Source of the DNA: Chitinophagaceae bacterium
GTDB taxonomy: Bacteria; Bacteroidota; Bacteroidia; Chitinophagales; Chitinophagaceae
Direction: 5' to 3'
Length of the DNA: 64,000 nucleotides
Assembly: GCA_016703625.1 (NCBI GenBank)
Contig: JADJBP010000002.1
Span: 682,001-746,000, forward strand
The position numbers were made by a program, and so were the translations under genes. Below the pieces are notes generated by a model. That model was given only the letters and a program-made list of their open reading frames with translations, made no database searches and had not been told where the DNA came from. The stretch's first letter is position 1. Every line of letters begins with the position of its first letter. This document shows positions 9,584-20,167 of this stretch, piece by piece.

Positions 9584-10888
9584 CTACACGGCAACCGGTT
9601 CTCCCGCATGCTTATCCAGCGTTTGCCTGATGATGTCTTTGGTAAAAAAGATGACCAGGACCGAGAAGATGACCGTATTGACCAGGCTCGATAAAGCATC
9701 TCCCCAGATCATAAAATGTTTAACCATAAAAATATTGATTGCAACCGAACAAACAATGGAGATGAGCGCCACTTTCAATATTTTTCTTTTTTCCTTATGA
9801 TATAACAGGAACAGGAATATAAAATAATTGAGTGCCCAGATAAATGCCTGGACTGCCACCACAAAGAAATATTTGATGCCGGGCAAATATATTTTATTGA
9901 TGAGAAAGTAATAGGCAAATACAGCCACCGCCATACAGGCCAGTGAAAGCACCGTAAGCATTTTACAGTAATTGAAAAAAATACGTTTTACCGAATCCCG
10001 GGTTGCGGTACCGGTGCTGATGGATTTATACAACTGCGGCTGCACATACAGCAAAATACTTTGTGCAACGGTGCCCACCATGGTACCTAAAATACAGGCA
10101 ATGGCATAAATGCCCAGTTCATATTTATCAACATTAAAAATGGCGAGGAACAGTTTATTGGTGGCGCCCAGCATAAAAACACATAACTGGAACACCACGA
10201 TGGGTAGCCCGAATTTTAACTCGTCCCATACCCGGTTCCGTTGAAATGAGAACTGTATGTACCCGTTCTTCCAGTAATACCACACACCCAGTAAATTAAC
10301 CGCTATCAATGAAACAGCAATTCCCCAGATCCTGCCAACCCAGCCGGTAAAGAAAAACACAACCAGTACAACAGACAGTCCGTATTCGATCATTGATTTG
10401 GAAATACCCATGATGGCATACCGGTTTACTTCATTACGGTTACGTACCAGTGCAAATAACTGTTCGCTGCAAAAGACCAGGAATGATAAAGCCGGGATGA
10501 TAAAAATAAAGGAGACCGGCAATTCAAATTTTTCCCAGAGTGCATCTTTGAATATATACAGTGCGGCCATAGACAGCACGGTCATGATGGCTGCAATTAA
10601 AAAGTTGGTGGTGAAGGAAGCCGCAAAATCATCTTTTGCTTTTTTAAAATAATCGGCAGTGGAAGACTGGATCATGCCCAGTGTGATCAGCGGGGCGATC
10701 AGGATCATATTGCTGGCAAACAAACTCAGTACCCCGTTATCGGCCGGCGTAAGGTATTTAGGATTTGTAAACAAGGGTATCAGGAGGAAGGAAACCCCTT
10801 TGGCAAAAAAATTGGTGAATACATATTTGCCCACAGACCTGTAAACAGGATCATTAACCGCATTTTTAACCTTATGTACAATGGACAT
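9584..10888 (-). CDS. Polysaccharide flippase (Wzx/MATE-like)
   Basis: An intact 434-residue inner-membrane protein with about twelve hydrophobic segments. The amphipathic N-terminus (VGKYVFTNFFAKGVSFLLIPLF) is typical of oligosaccharide flippases of the MOP superfamily, which move undecaprenyl-linked units to the periplasm. It belongs to a different subgroup from the flippases at 33.1 and 41.6 kb. It follows the asparagine synthase gene with a 55-base gap that shows no terminator. Confidence 0.85.
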   Translation of the reverse strand: MSIVHKVKNAVNDPVYRSVGKYVFTNFFAKGVSFLLIPLFTNPKYLTPADNGVLSLFASNMILIAPLITLGMIQSSTADYFKKAKDDFAASFTTNFLIAAIMTVLSMAALYIFKDALWEKFELPVSFIFIIPALSFLVFCSEQLFALVRNRNEVNRYAIMGISKSMIEYGLSVVLVVFFFTGWVGRIWGIAVSLIAVNLLGVWYYWKNGYIQFSFQRNRVWDELKFGLPIVVFQLCVFMLGATNKLFLAIFNVDKYELGIYAIACILGTMVGTVAQSILLYVQPQLYKSISTGTATRDSVKRIFFNYCKMLTVLSLACMAVAVFAYYFLINKIYLPGIKYFFVVAVQAFIWALNYFIFLFLLYHKEKRKILKVALISIVCSVAINIFMVKHFMIWGDALSSLVNTVIFSVLVIFFTKDIIRQTLDKHAGEPVAV

Positions 10889-10943
10889 GTTTGTTCCGGG
10901 TGTTGGGTTAGAAAAAACAATGATAACCGGTATTGAACCGGTA

Positions 10944-12852
10944 TTATTTATTATTCATCCACTTATCGTACCACATCTGGAACATCAGTATATACCAGAT
11001 CTTTTCGGCCCTTTCAATTTTTCCCTGGTAAAACGATCGTTTTATCTTTTGTATTACATCGTTATTGAAAATATCCTGCTTTTGAATGAACTGTTCATCA
11101 AAATACATATCCACAAAGGGCTTCAGGTCGTTCTGCAGCCAGGCGGCAATGGGGATCCCGAATCCCATTTTGGGCCTGTCCATCATGGCTGCCGGGATAT
11201 ATTTATGTACGATCTCCTTGAGGATAAATTTTTTATTCCCCTTATTGTATTTATATGACAAAGGAAGCTGAGCGGCCCATTCAATGATGTTCTGGTCTAA
11301 AAAAGGTTCCCTGCCTTCCAGGCTCACGCTCATACCGGCCCGGTCAACCTTTTGCAGGATATCATCCAGCAGGTAGGTTTGGTAATCCACTGCCATCATG
11401 TAACTTAAAACAGAATAGTTGTGCGGCGCCAGGTCCTTACTGTCGAAATAAGTAGGCATTTGCTGAATGCTTTTTTTAAACAGTTCAGTCAGATCCCGGG
11501 CATTCATCTGCTGCGTCATACTCATCAGCACATTTTTTGCCGAAGGTTCCTTTAACAGTGATTTTACTTTTTCGTACCGGCTGTGAAAAAGGTATTTTTT
11601 ATTGAAAACAGGAATTTTATCGGCCGGTACCAGGTCCATCAATGCTGCTGCACTTTTACGGATAAAACCGGGTACTTTTTGAATGGAACTGCCATACCTG
11701 CTCATAAAATCATAGCGGTTGTAACCGGCAAAGATCTCATCGCCTGCATCGGCCGATAAGGCAACCGTAACTTTTTCCCGGGCAATGCGGCTAACGAGTG
11801 TAGTGGGTATGGCGCTGCTGTCGGCAAAGGGTTCATCATAAAAGAACGGAAGCTGCGGCACAATATCCAGCGCTTCTTTTTCGGTACAGTAATATTCAGT
11901 ATGATCGGTACCCAGGTGGGCGGCGATCTCTTTGCAAATACTGCTTCATTCAATGCCACATCCTGCACACCAATGGTAAAGGTTTTTATTTTTTCGGTAT
12001 TGTTCTTTTGCAGGATGGCTGTAACACAGGTGCTGTCGTAACCCCCGCTTAAAAAAACCCCCACGGGCACATCACTCACCATGCGGTACTGGAAGGCACT
12101 GGTGAGTATTTTTTCAGTTTCCGTAACCGCTTCCGGTAAGGAAATATCCAGTACCGGTTTGTTGTATGCGTCATACACATTCCAGTACTGCTGCGTTTCA
12201 AAACTGCGTTTTTTGATATCGAATATTAAAAAATGCCCGGGCTTTAATTTATGGGCATCATTAAAGATACAGTGCGGTGTGGGTACATAGCCAAACTGCA
12301 AAAAGGCGCCAACGGCATCGGTATTGATCTTTTTTACAAATGCCGGGTGCTGCATCAGCGCTTTCAGTTCGCTGCCAAAAAGAAAGAGCCCGTCTTTAAA
12401 ATAATAGAAAAAAGGTTTTACGCCGGCCCTGTCCCTGCAGGCAAACAGTTGTTGTTTGTCTTCATCATAGATCACAAAGGCAAACATGCCGATGAACTGC
12501 TGCAGGGCTTCGCTACCCCATTCCCGGTAGGCATGCAGGATCACTTCAGAATCGCTGTGGCTGTTGAATACGTGCCCTTTTTCTTCCAGCTTTTTTTTAT
12601 TTCGGCATAATTATAGATCTCCCCGTTAAAGGTAAGGTGCAGGTTATCGTAGGTCTTGGGCTGTTTACCGCCTTCGGTGAGGTCAATGATGCTTAGCCTG
12701 CGGTGTCCCAGGCCAATTTCTGCAGCATCAGTTTGAAACATACCATACCCCTCACCGTCAGGGCCGCGGTGGGCCATGATGCGGTTCATCTTTTCCAAAA
12801 TCTCAATGCCTGTACTGTTATTAAAGTCTATAAACCCCGAAATACCACACAT
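10944..12852 (-). CDS. asnB: Asparagine synthase (glutamine-hydrolysing), frameshifted
   Basis: An amidotransferase with an N-terminal class II glutaminase (MCGISGFIDF, nucleophile Cys2; MAHRGPDGEG) and a C-terminal synthetase domain with the PP-loop FLSGGYDST. Two breaks are visible. One near 12,590 lies in a run of eight A where nine restore NYAEIKKKLEEKG. The other near 11,935 is one base short in AAGAGATC. The reassembled length, about 635 residues, is normal. In glycan loci such enzymes often amidate uronic acids rather than aspartate, which is possible but not shown. A TAnnTTTG element lies 15 bases upstream. Confidence 0.88.
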
Positions 12853-12867
12853 AGTGTATAATTAAAA

Positions 12868-12875
12868 CAAAGGTA
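12868..12875 (-). promoter_or_regulatory. Predicted -7 element (TACCTTTG) of asnB
   Basis: TACCTTTG on the minus strand fits TAnnTTTG and lies 15 bases before the asnB ATG. It overlaps no coding sequence; the upstream GT4 gene ends at 12888. No convincing -33 element was seen. Confidence 0.4.
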
Positions 12876-12887
12876 AGGGCTGAACCA

Positions 12888-13969
12888 TTAACTAATGTTA
12901 CACAATTCTTCATTATAAATTTTCCTCAACCCCGAAATGTGTTGCGCCAAAGTAAAATGACGGATGGCCCTTTGCCGCCCTGCTTCAGCCCTGTTAAATA
13001 AAATATTTTTATCCATTGTACTTAAGGATATGATCTGCGTGGCTGCATCTTTAACATCATCCAGTGAAAAATACCAGGCCGTATCTTCACATTGTTCTTT
13101 AAAGGAAGTAATATCACTCAGCAACAGGGGCATGCGCATGGCCATGGCTTCCAGCACTCCCAACGAAAAACCTTCAAAGGTGGAGGACATCACAAAGAGC
13201 TGGTACTGCGGGATCACCTGTTCAATATTGTTCACTTCGCCTTTTAAAAACACTTTGGCGCCCGTTGCCCGGATCTGCTGTTGTAATTCATCCTTCAAAT
13301 TGCCGGTACCATAAATATCCAGTTCAATATTTTTATCTTTTATCAAAGCCATGGCATTAATGATATAATGGTAGTTCTTTTGCAGGCGCAAAGCCCCTAC
13401 GGCAACCAGTTTAAATGTACCTGGATCTTTTGGAGCCTGAACCTTCCCTGCATTAAACCTTTCAATATCCACAAAAGTATACAGCGTGTATGCCTTGTAT
13501 GGTTTTAAACGTAAAAAGGAAAAATATTCATCCAAAGCCCCTTTGGCAACCACGATGATGATACTCTTCCGGAACCGGTAACTGAGCTTATCTAAAAAAC
13601 GGATATACCAATGTTTATATTCTACCGAAGTGGCAATGAATGCATGAATGGTGGTGATGAGCGGGATCTTTGCCGGAAGCGAAAAACGGGCAACAAAAGT
13701 TGGCCAGAATAAATGGCTGTGCACCAGGCCAGGTTTTTCTTCCCGGACCAGTTTCCTGAATTTAAAAAAAGCAAGGGGTAAGGAAAACAGGGAACCGGTA
13801 TTGAGGCAGATCCATTTTTTACACTGCAGTTCTTCTCCAAAATTGTTGCCGGGAAAAGGGTTACCACCACATGCTCATATTCCGGCAGTTCACGTATCAC
13901 CCTTACCATCATGGTTTCGGCGCCGCCGCGCTGCAGGTTAAAAATGAAATGAATGATTTTTTTTTGCAT
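12888..13969 (-). CDS. Glycosyltransferase family 4, frameshifted
   Basis: A GT-B glycosyltransferase starting MQKKIIHFIFNLQRGGAETM at 13969. This is the usual N-terminus for enzymes acting on lipid-linked acceptors. The frame is lost after FPATILEKN and recovers as VHSHLFWPTFVARFSLPA by about 13,725. The donor domain shows LVAVGALRLQKNYHYIINAM and FVMSSTFEGFSLGVLEAMAM, including the EX7E glutamates. The reassembled length is about 360 residues. It lies upstream of asnB with a 35-base gap. Confidence 0.82.
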
Positions 13970-13980
13970 AATAAATCAGT

Positions 13981-14060
13981 TGACCTCACCCCCCGAACTT
14001 CGTTCCTGACTTTCGCTCTGCTCAGTTACCTCTCCCAAAGAGAGGGGGAGCAGATCCTTC
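13981..14060. repeat. Intergenic hairpin repeat of the CCTCACCCC...GAGAGGGG type
   Basis: The spacer between the GT4 gene and the methyltransferase gene holds CCTCACCCCCC and CTCTCCCAAAGAGAGGG, which can fold into a short hairpin. A relative with the same CCTCACCC start and GGAGAGGGG end lies at 15119-15178. These look like dispersed non-coding repeats. Confidence 0.5.
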
Positions 14061-14124
14061 TCCGGAAAGAATTTTTTATAAAAATGTACATTGTAAGTGA
14101 CAAAAAAATTGAAAAGAACCTTTA

Positions 14125-15099
14125 CTATTTTTTGATCCCCTTTACAACATAAGCCACACAATTATCGTAGTGTACTTCCCCGCCCCAAACCTGTTCCATG
14201 CCGTTTTCTTCGAACCATTTTTTTACCGTACTTATTTTTTGCGGCTGATCGTACTCGGGACTGAACATATCGAATGTATCCAAAATACACCATTCCCTGG
14301 TCTCCTGTTTGGATAATCCCTCCGGCAGGGTTCCTTTAATATCGCAGATGGGAATAAAGCGGTTTACAAACCTGCCGATGCCGATCCTGTTAAAAAAAGA
14401 AGTGGCGGCCATCATCCAGTCTACATTTTTCTCAATTTTGTTCAGGAGTTTTTCGTTGCCCCATTTTTTGGTGACGGGCCTGAACATATATTTTGCCTGC
14501 AGCTTTGTCCACCAGCCATTCACACAATAAAAATCCACCAGCACTTCGGCGCCGGGTTTGGCCATACTGATCAATGACTGTACGGTTTTATGCACATCTG
14601 GCGTATGCTGTATCACGCCAAAACAAAATACTTTGTCAAACTGCCCTTTGGCAAAGGGCATATCGTATACGCTTGCCTGGTATAAATGAAAACGGTCTTT
14701 GTGGTGACCGTTGTTCTTAAAATTGGCTTCCACGGCATTGCTGTAATCAACACTGTACAGGTTTGCTTTGGTATGGTCGAGTACGATCTGCGAAAAACGC
14801 CCCGCACCGCTGCCCACTTCCAGTATATTTTTATCCTGCAGGTCTTCTTTATCCCAGCCGGTAACGGCAAAAAAACGGTTATAACTGAGCTGCGTATTTT
14901 TTTGTTCGCGGTCGATCTGTGTAGCCGCAAACTTATTCCACTGGTAACCAAAATTCTGTGTGTAGTTATCATCTTCCACCAGTCGGTATGCACCGTTCCT
15001 GAGCGGGAACAGCACGGTGCCATTTGCTGACAGTCCTCCGGGCGTGGCCTGCAGTGGTTTTTGGTCAAAGGGGTTTTGCAAGTTGATGGGCTGACTCAT
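14125..15099 (-). CDS. Class I SAM-dependent methyltransferase
   Basis: An intact 324-residue methyltransferase. The SAM-binding motif I is NILEVGSGAGRFSQIV, with VDYSNAV (motif II) and DKVFCFGVIQHTPDV (post II and motif III). An N-terminal extension of about 90 residues (QKPLQATPGGLSANGTVLFPLRNG) resembles the Trm112-like tail found on many O-antigen methyltransferases. It probably methylates a sugar in the glycan. It lies just upstream of the GT4 gene in the same direction. Confidence 0.82.
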   Translation of the reverse strand: MSQPINLQNPFDQKPLQATPGGLSANGTVLFPLRNGAYRLVEDDNYTQNFGYQWNKFAATQIDREQKNTQLSYNRFFAVTGWDKEDLQDKNILEVGSGAGRFSQIVLDHTKANLYSVDYSNAVEANFKNNGHHKDRFHLYQASVYDMPFAKGQFDKVFCFGVIQHTPDVHKTVQSLISMAKPGAEVLVDFYCVNGWWTKLQAKYMFRPVTKKWGNEKLLNKIEKNVDWMMAATSFFNRIGIGRFVNRFIPICDIKGTLPEGLSKQETREWCILDTFDMFSPEYDQPQKISTVKKWFEENGMEQVWGGEVHYDNCVAYVVKGIKK

Positions 15100-15118
15100 G
15101 TATTTTGGTGAATTTTTT

Positions 15119-15178
15119 TTACCTCACCCTGCCTTTCGGCAGGCAGGCCCAACCCAACTCCTTTGGAGAGGGGCCAGA
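15119..15178. repeat. Intergenic hairpin repeat
   Basis: The gap between the two methyltransferase genes contains CCTCACCCTGCC, a CCTGCC-TTTC-GGCAGG hairpin and a GGAGAGGGG end. It shares ends with the repeat at 13981-14060 and the CTGCCTGTCGGCA element at 50245-50280. No gene is seen in it. Confidence 0.5.
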
Positions 15179-15183
15179 ATGAT

Positions 15184-15948
15184 TCAATTTGGATAAATAT
15201 GCAGGTCAATCAGTTCGGTATTGGCCAGCAGCGCTGCTTTTGAAAAATCTTTATTGTTAAGTGTTATCCTGTAATTGCAGCCGGCGATCAGGTCATAAAT
15301 GGCTTCCAGGCTGTCGCCCTTTGCAGCAATGGGCTCCGGGTGAATGGCTACAATGCAGGCCGGGCGTACATGCTTTAGAGTATGCACAGCGCCCTGTAAT
15401 GTATCATATTCTGCGCCCTCCACATCGATCTTTATAAAATCAAGCCGGCTGATATTTTTTTCCCGCACAAAATCATCAATGCTGGTTACTGCCACATCAA
15501 TGCCGTGCAGCGAACGGTCATCTTTATAATTCACCAGGCTGTTGCTGTTATCGGCACGGTTATCCGAAACAAAAAAAGTGATCTTCCCGTTTGCTTTGCC
15601 CACGGCTTCCTGAAAGGTTTCAATCACCGTTCCGGCATGATTGATGGACACTGTTTTTTGCAGCAGTGCATAAGTGCCGGGGGCGGGTTCAAAGGCATAT
15701 ACCTTTCCCGTTTTACCCGCTACCTGTGCCGCGATAACACTGAACAGCCCGATATGGGCGCCAATATCAATGATCACCGCTCCGGGTTTACAGGTCTCGT
15801 GTAAAAATGTAAAGTTGTCTGCCTCATATGTTTCCGGGAAATATTTAAAATACCGGGTGGGCAGGCGCAGGCTGTGGCCGTTTATGGTTCGTTGTAAACC
15901 CCTGCCCATGCTGGCTATATCAAGCAGTTTATAGATCAGTTCTTTCAT
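15184..15948 (-). CDS. FkbM family methyltransferase
   Basis: An intact 254-residue FkbM-type SAM-dependent O-methyltransferase. SAM motif I is VIIDIGAHIGLFSVIAAQ, followed by VYAFEPAPGTYALL, and the family signature DFIKIDVEGAEYDTL is near residue 170. FkbM enzymes in surface-glycan loci methylate sugar hydroxyls; the target here is unknown. The 587-base gap upstream holds the triple 121-bp repeat. Confidence 0.88.
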   Translation of the reverse strand: MKELIYKLLDIASMGRGLQRTINGHSLRLPTRYFKYFPETYEADNFTFLHETCKPGAVIIDIGAHIGLFSVIAAQVAGKTGKVYAFEPAPGTYALLQKTVSINHAGTVIETFQEAVGKANGKITFFVSDNRADNSNSLVNYKDDRSLHGIDVAVTSIDDFVREKNISRLDFIKIDVEGAEYDTLQGAVHTLKHVRPACIVAIHPEPIAAKGDSLEAIYDLIAGCNYRITLNNKDFSKAALLANTELIDLHIYPN

Positions 15949-16082
15949 TAAATAGGTAAAGTTATGTTTTGGTTCTTAAATACCGTTCTTTAAAAGTAAG
16001 GCTCAAACGCTTTATAGCAATGGTATATTGTCTTTTGCCTGTGCACTCAATTTTTGAAATACTGTGACCCTGCCAAAAGTAC

Positions 16083-16450
16083 TTATGATTAAAAAATATT
16101 AACCACAGATTTTCGCAGATTACCCACAGATCAGCACAGATAAATCCGTGTTATCTGTGAAACTAATCTGTGGCTATATGCGGTTAAAAAATACCTTGCA
16201 GCTTATGATTAAAAAAAATATTAACCACAGATTTTCGCAGATTATCCACAGATTAGCACAGATAAATCCGTGTTATCTGTGAAACTAATCTGTGGCCATC
16301 TGTGGTAAAAAAATACCTTGCAGCTTATGATTAAAAAAATATTAACCACAGATCTTCGCAGATTACCCACAGATCAGCACAGATATATCCGTGTTATCTG
16401 TGAAACTGATCTGTGGCTATCTGTGGTTAAAAAATACCTTGCAGCTTATG
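16083..16450. repeat. Three tandem ~121-bp units with internal inverted repeats
   Basis: Three units in tandem, with matching AACCACAGAT starts at 16101, 16223 and about 16344 (periods 122 and 121). Each unit contains CCACAGAT and CACAGAT on the left and ATCTGTG and ATCTGTGG on the right, so it can fold into a long stem around ATCCGTGTT. Units end with AAAAAATACCTTGCAGCTTATG. They differ by few substitutions and by A-run length. The array lies in the 587-base gap between the FkbM gene and the epimerase at 16536, and no gene is seen there. Confidence 0.93.
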
Positions 16451-16535
16451 GTAGCTTGAGTTTCTGTTCGTGAATACACGATCGATAAATTTAGGAGAGT
16501 CTCACCCTGGCATCCATTTATAGTTTAAACATTTT

Positions 16536-17491
16536 TCATTTATGCATATTCCTGTACCACTCTATAAATTTACCAATACCTTCCGTTATGCCAATGGCCG
16601 GCTTGTAATTGAATAAAGCTGCGGCTTTGCTGATATCGGCATAGGTTATGTCCACATCGCCGGGCTGCATGGATTCATAAACCAGGTTTTTTTCTTTTCC
16701 CATGGCAGCATAAATGATATCCACCAGTTCGTGCAGTTTTACCGGGTGGTTATTGCCCAGGTTAACGGTGGTATAAACACCGCTGTTTTGCAAACAATAT
16801 TCCAGCGCATTGAATATGCCGCTCACCGTATCATCAATATATGTATAATCCCTGGCGGTTTGGCCATCGCCAAATAAAACAAGTGGTTGATCATTGCTGA
16901 TCTTTTTTACAAACTGGTGAATGGCCAGGTCGGGCCGCTGCCCCGGGCCATACACCGTAAAAAAACGCAGGTTAATGATATCAATATCATATAAATGATG
17001 AAATGAATAATTCATCAGCTCGCCTGCTTTTTTGGTAAAGGCATAGGGCGAGATGGGATTGTCAACATTATCGGCCTCGCTGAAAGGTGTTTTTTTATTA
17101 TTGCCGTACACCGATGAGGAGGAAGCAAAGATCAGTTTGCGGACCGATCTTGCCTGCATGAATGCATGTATATTTTTGAGTGCCCGTAATATTCACATTC
17201 ACGTAGCCGGCGGGTCTTTCAATGGAAGGCCTCCCCGGCTTTGGCAGCCAGGTGTATTACAGCGCTGATATTTTTTTCTGTAATACCATCCAGCCCCTGC
17301 GTAATGTCCATTTCATAAAAAACAAATGAAGGGTGATGCAAAAAGCCGGAGAGGTTATTTTCTTTAACGGCCCGGCTGTAAAAGGGATCAAAATTATCAA
17401 TACCGATCACTGAAAAACCCTTTGCAAGCAGCAAAGTACAAACATGACTCCCGATAAAGCCTGCACAGCCTGTAACTAAGATGGTAACCAT
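16536..17491 (-). CDS. NAD-dependent epimerase (UDP-glucuronate epimerase-like), frameshifted
   Basis: An extended SDR, about 318 residues when rejoined. ATG 17491 gives MVTILVTGCAGFIGSHVCTL (NAD-binding motif). The C-terminal part shows FASSSSVYGNNKKTPFSE, YAFTKKAGE (YxxxK type), NLRFFTVYGPGQRPDLAIH and DGQTARDYTYIDD, all typical of UDP-glucose/glucuronate 4-epimerases. Breaks lie near 17,215 (before PSIERPAGYVNVN) and near 17,180 (before LKNIHAFMQARS). The exact substrate is inferred. Confidence 0.82.
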
Positions 17492-17677
17492 AGGTTGTAA
17501 AAATAATGATAAAAAATGGTGGTAGATACAAGGCCGGCTGTTTGCGGTTAATTTTTTAAACATACCGGCTGGCACTAACGGTAAACCGGCGCTTAAAAAC
17601 TTATGAGTATATTGCAGGCTAAAATAAAACGGCTCCCGGATCCATTGCCGTTTCCAAAAAAAACCAGCAACCTGCCA

Positions 17678-19040
17678 ATGCAGTATATCACCATATACGA
17701 TTTCCTTTTATTGCCGGTCTATCTTTTTATTTTCTATATACTGATTAAACGAAGGTCTTTAAAAATGAGTGATGTTGAGTTGAGAAAAATATTTCATAAC
17801 CTTTGGCCTTCGCATGTTCGGTTCTGTTGCTTTTTTCCTCATGGTACAGTATTATTATGGATATGGCGATTCGTTCACGTATTATACCGGGAGCAGCTTT
17901 TTAACCCAGCAGATAAAGAATGACCTGGGAAATATCAAATACTTTTTTGCGCCCGCAAAAGAAGTTTCGGAATGGTTTAATTTTGAAGCGGAGAATAATT
18001 ATATAACCGGTTACCTGGCCACTGCATCCAACCTGTTTGTGATGAAAATGGCTGCCCTTGTTTCCGTGGTTTCTTTCAACAAGTTTTTGATCATTTCCCT
18101 TTTTTTTGGGTTGTTTTCCTTTGCCGGCCAATGGAAACTCTTCCGGGTTTTCCACGACATTAATATGGGTAAAAACAACAGGCTGCTGGCATTTGCGGTA
18201 CTGTACACCCCTTCCATCTGGTTTTGGGGAAGCGGGCTTATGAAGGATTCCATATGCATAGGTGCTGCCGGTTTTATCATTGCCATACTGTACAAAAATT
18301 TCGTAAAAAACAATTTTGCGGTGAAAGATATGTTTTTTTGGCTGATGATGGCCTATATCGTGAACGTAACTAAAAGTTATATTGCACTTGTACTTGTTGT
18401 AGGACTGGCCACCTTTATTTTTGCCCGGTTCATGCTGGCAGTTAAGAATATCGTGTTTAAAGCAATACTCATTACCATCTTTTTTTTGCTGCCATAACCC
18501 TTGCCTTTGTCTTTAATTTTGATGAGCAGCTGCAGGAACTGGCCGAGGATTCTTCCCAACAGGTAGAATCCTTTCAAAAAGAACTACAATGCCGTTAACG
18601 AGGATGATGACCGCAGCAAAGGAATGGTGAATATAGAGAATATGGATGCTTCACTTGGTGGCATCATCCTGCAGAGCCCGGTAGCCATTTTTACCTGCCT
18701 TTTCCGCCCCTTTATCTGGGAAAGCCGTAAACTCATCATACTCTTTAATTCGCTGGAGGCAACATTATTATTTATTTGTACCCTGATCATCTTATTTAAA
18801 ACCCGGTTTTTTGGGTTTTTCAGGTATGTTTTCAATAATGAATATGTTTTATTCTGTTTTATCGTTTCCATGTTATTTGGCCTCGTTATCGGGCTTACCA
18901 CCTTCAATTTTGGCTCCATGGCCAGGTATAAGATCATACTGCTGCCCTTTTATTATTTTATGCTGGTTTATGTTTATACTATGCAGTTGAATAGAAATAA
19001 AACATTGATGGAGGAAAAGTCAGGCACTGTTAATCCTTAA
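17678..19040 (+). CDS. Multi-pass membrane protein, polymerase-like paralog, frameshifted
   Basis: Paralog of the gene at 3954. It opens MQYITIYDFLLLPVYLFIFYILIKRR at ATG 17678 and shares YGDSFTYYTGS, SIWFWGSGLMKDSI, FRPFIWESRKL and FNFGSMARYKI with it. About ten membrane segments. Breaks lie near 17,810, near 18,485 in a T8 run (restoring AAITLAFVFNFDEQLQ) and near 18,580 in an A5 run (restoring YNAVNEDDDRSKG). Rejoined length is about 455 residues. Likely a glycan polymerase or ligase, by context only. It starts a plus-strand island of four genes. Confidence 0.6.
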
Positions 19041-19140
19041 AGATACAGCAGCCTGTTTTTCATATTTTGCAGGAACAAACCACTGTTTTGAACTAAATCA
19101 ATTAATTTCACTGCCAATAATACTTTTCAGGATTTACCTA

Positions 19141-20118
19141 ATGAATACCCAATCTGATAATACCGGCACTTTTGTAATATCGCTCGACTATGAATTATTA
19201 TGGGGTGTGTGGGATGTTACCTCCATCGATAAATACGGAGAACATATTCTCGGCGTTAAAAAAGTGATACCGGCTTTACTGAATTTATTTGATGCATATC
19301 ATATAAGGTCAACATTTGCAACCGTAGGTATTTTATTTGCAAAAAATAAACAGGAACTGATATCCTGCCTTCCGGATATAAAACCTAACTACCGGGATGA
19401 CAGACATAATGTTTACCTCAAAGAGTTTAGCGCCATGGGTAATGATGAAACTAACGACCCCTATCATTTTGGTTACAGCCTGTTTGAGCTGATAAAACAA
19501 AGCAACCATGAAATAGCCACGCATACTTTCAGTCATTATTTTTGCCTCGAAGAAGGTCAAACAGCCAGTGAATTTGATGCAGATATAAAGGCTGCCCTCA
19601 AAATTTCCGCTGCCAATAACATCCGGATCAGCAGCCTGGTATTTCCACGTAACCAGTTAAACAGGGAGTACCTGGCGGTACTGGCAGCCAATGGAATACA
19701 GGTTTACCGGGGTAACCCGGTTTCATGGATATACAAACCACGTAAATTTTCAGCCGAAGTATATTTTATCAGGTTTTGCCGACTGCTGGATACCTATTTA
19801 CCCATTTCGGGCTATAATACTTTTGATATCACTAAAGGAAATGGCCTTCCGGTAAATATTCCTGCCAGCCGCTTTTTGAAGCCTTATAATAAAAACCTGG
19901 CCTGGTTAGAAAAACTAAAACTGAAAAGGATCATGAACGAAATGACCCATGCTGCAAAAAATAACCAGCTATATCATTTATGGTGGCATCCACATAATTT
20001 CGGTGTAAATATGTCTGAAAACCTGGATAACCTTACCGTACTGTTAGATCATTACCGGTACCTGCAAAATAAATACAGTTTTAAAAATTGCACCATGAAA
20101 GAAGCTGCAGGTTTATAA
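19141..20118 (+). CDS. Polysaccharide deacetylase (NodB domain)
   Basis: An intact 325-residue NodB-fold carbohydrate esterase (CE4-like). Motif 1 is VISLDYELLWG, with the catalytic/metal Asp. Motif 2, EIATHTFSHYFC, supplies the metal-binding His pair. LYHLWWHPHNFG near residue 290 carries the last His motif. It has no signal peptide, so it probably acts in the cytoplasm on a lipid-linked sugar. Sits between the polymerase-like gene and the formyltransferase gene on the plus strand. Confidence 0.85.
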   Translation: MNTQSDNTGTFVISLDYELLWGVWDVTSIDKYGEHILGVKKVIPALLNLFDAYHIRSTFATVGILFAKNKQELISCLPDIKPNYRDDRHNVYLKEFSAMGNDETNDPYHFGYSLFELIKQSNHEIATHTFSHYFCLEEGQTASEFDADIKAALKISAANNIRISSLVFPRNQLNREYLAVLAANGIQVYRGNPVSWIYKPRKFSAEVYFIRFCRLLDTYLPISGYNTFDITKGNGLPVNIPASRFLKPYNKNLAWLEKLKLKRIMNEMTHAAKNNQLYHLWWHPHNFGVNMSENLDNLTVLLDHYRYLQNKYSFKNCTMKEAAGL

Positions 20119-20167
20119 AATTTATCAATTTGAGTTACAGGCCCTGTACTAAAGCAATGAGCCCTTC

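Noticed and set aside
16083..16450. CRISPR array
   Set aside because: The units are contiguous and whole, without unique spacers and without cas genes nearby. They are tandem repeats.
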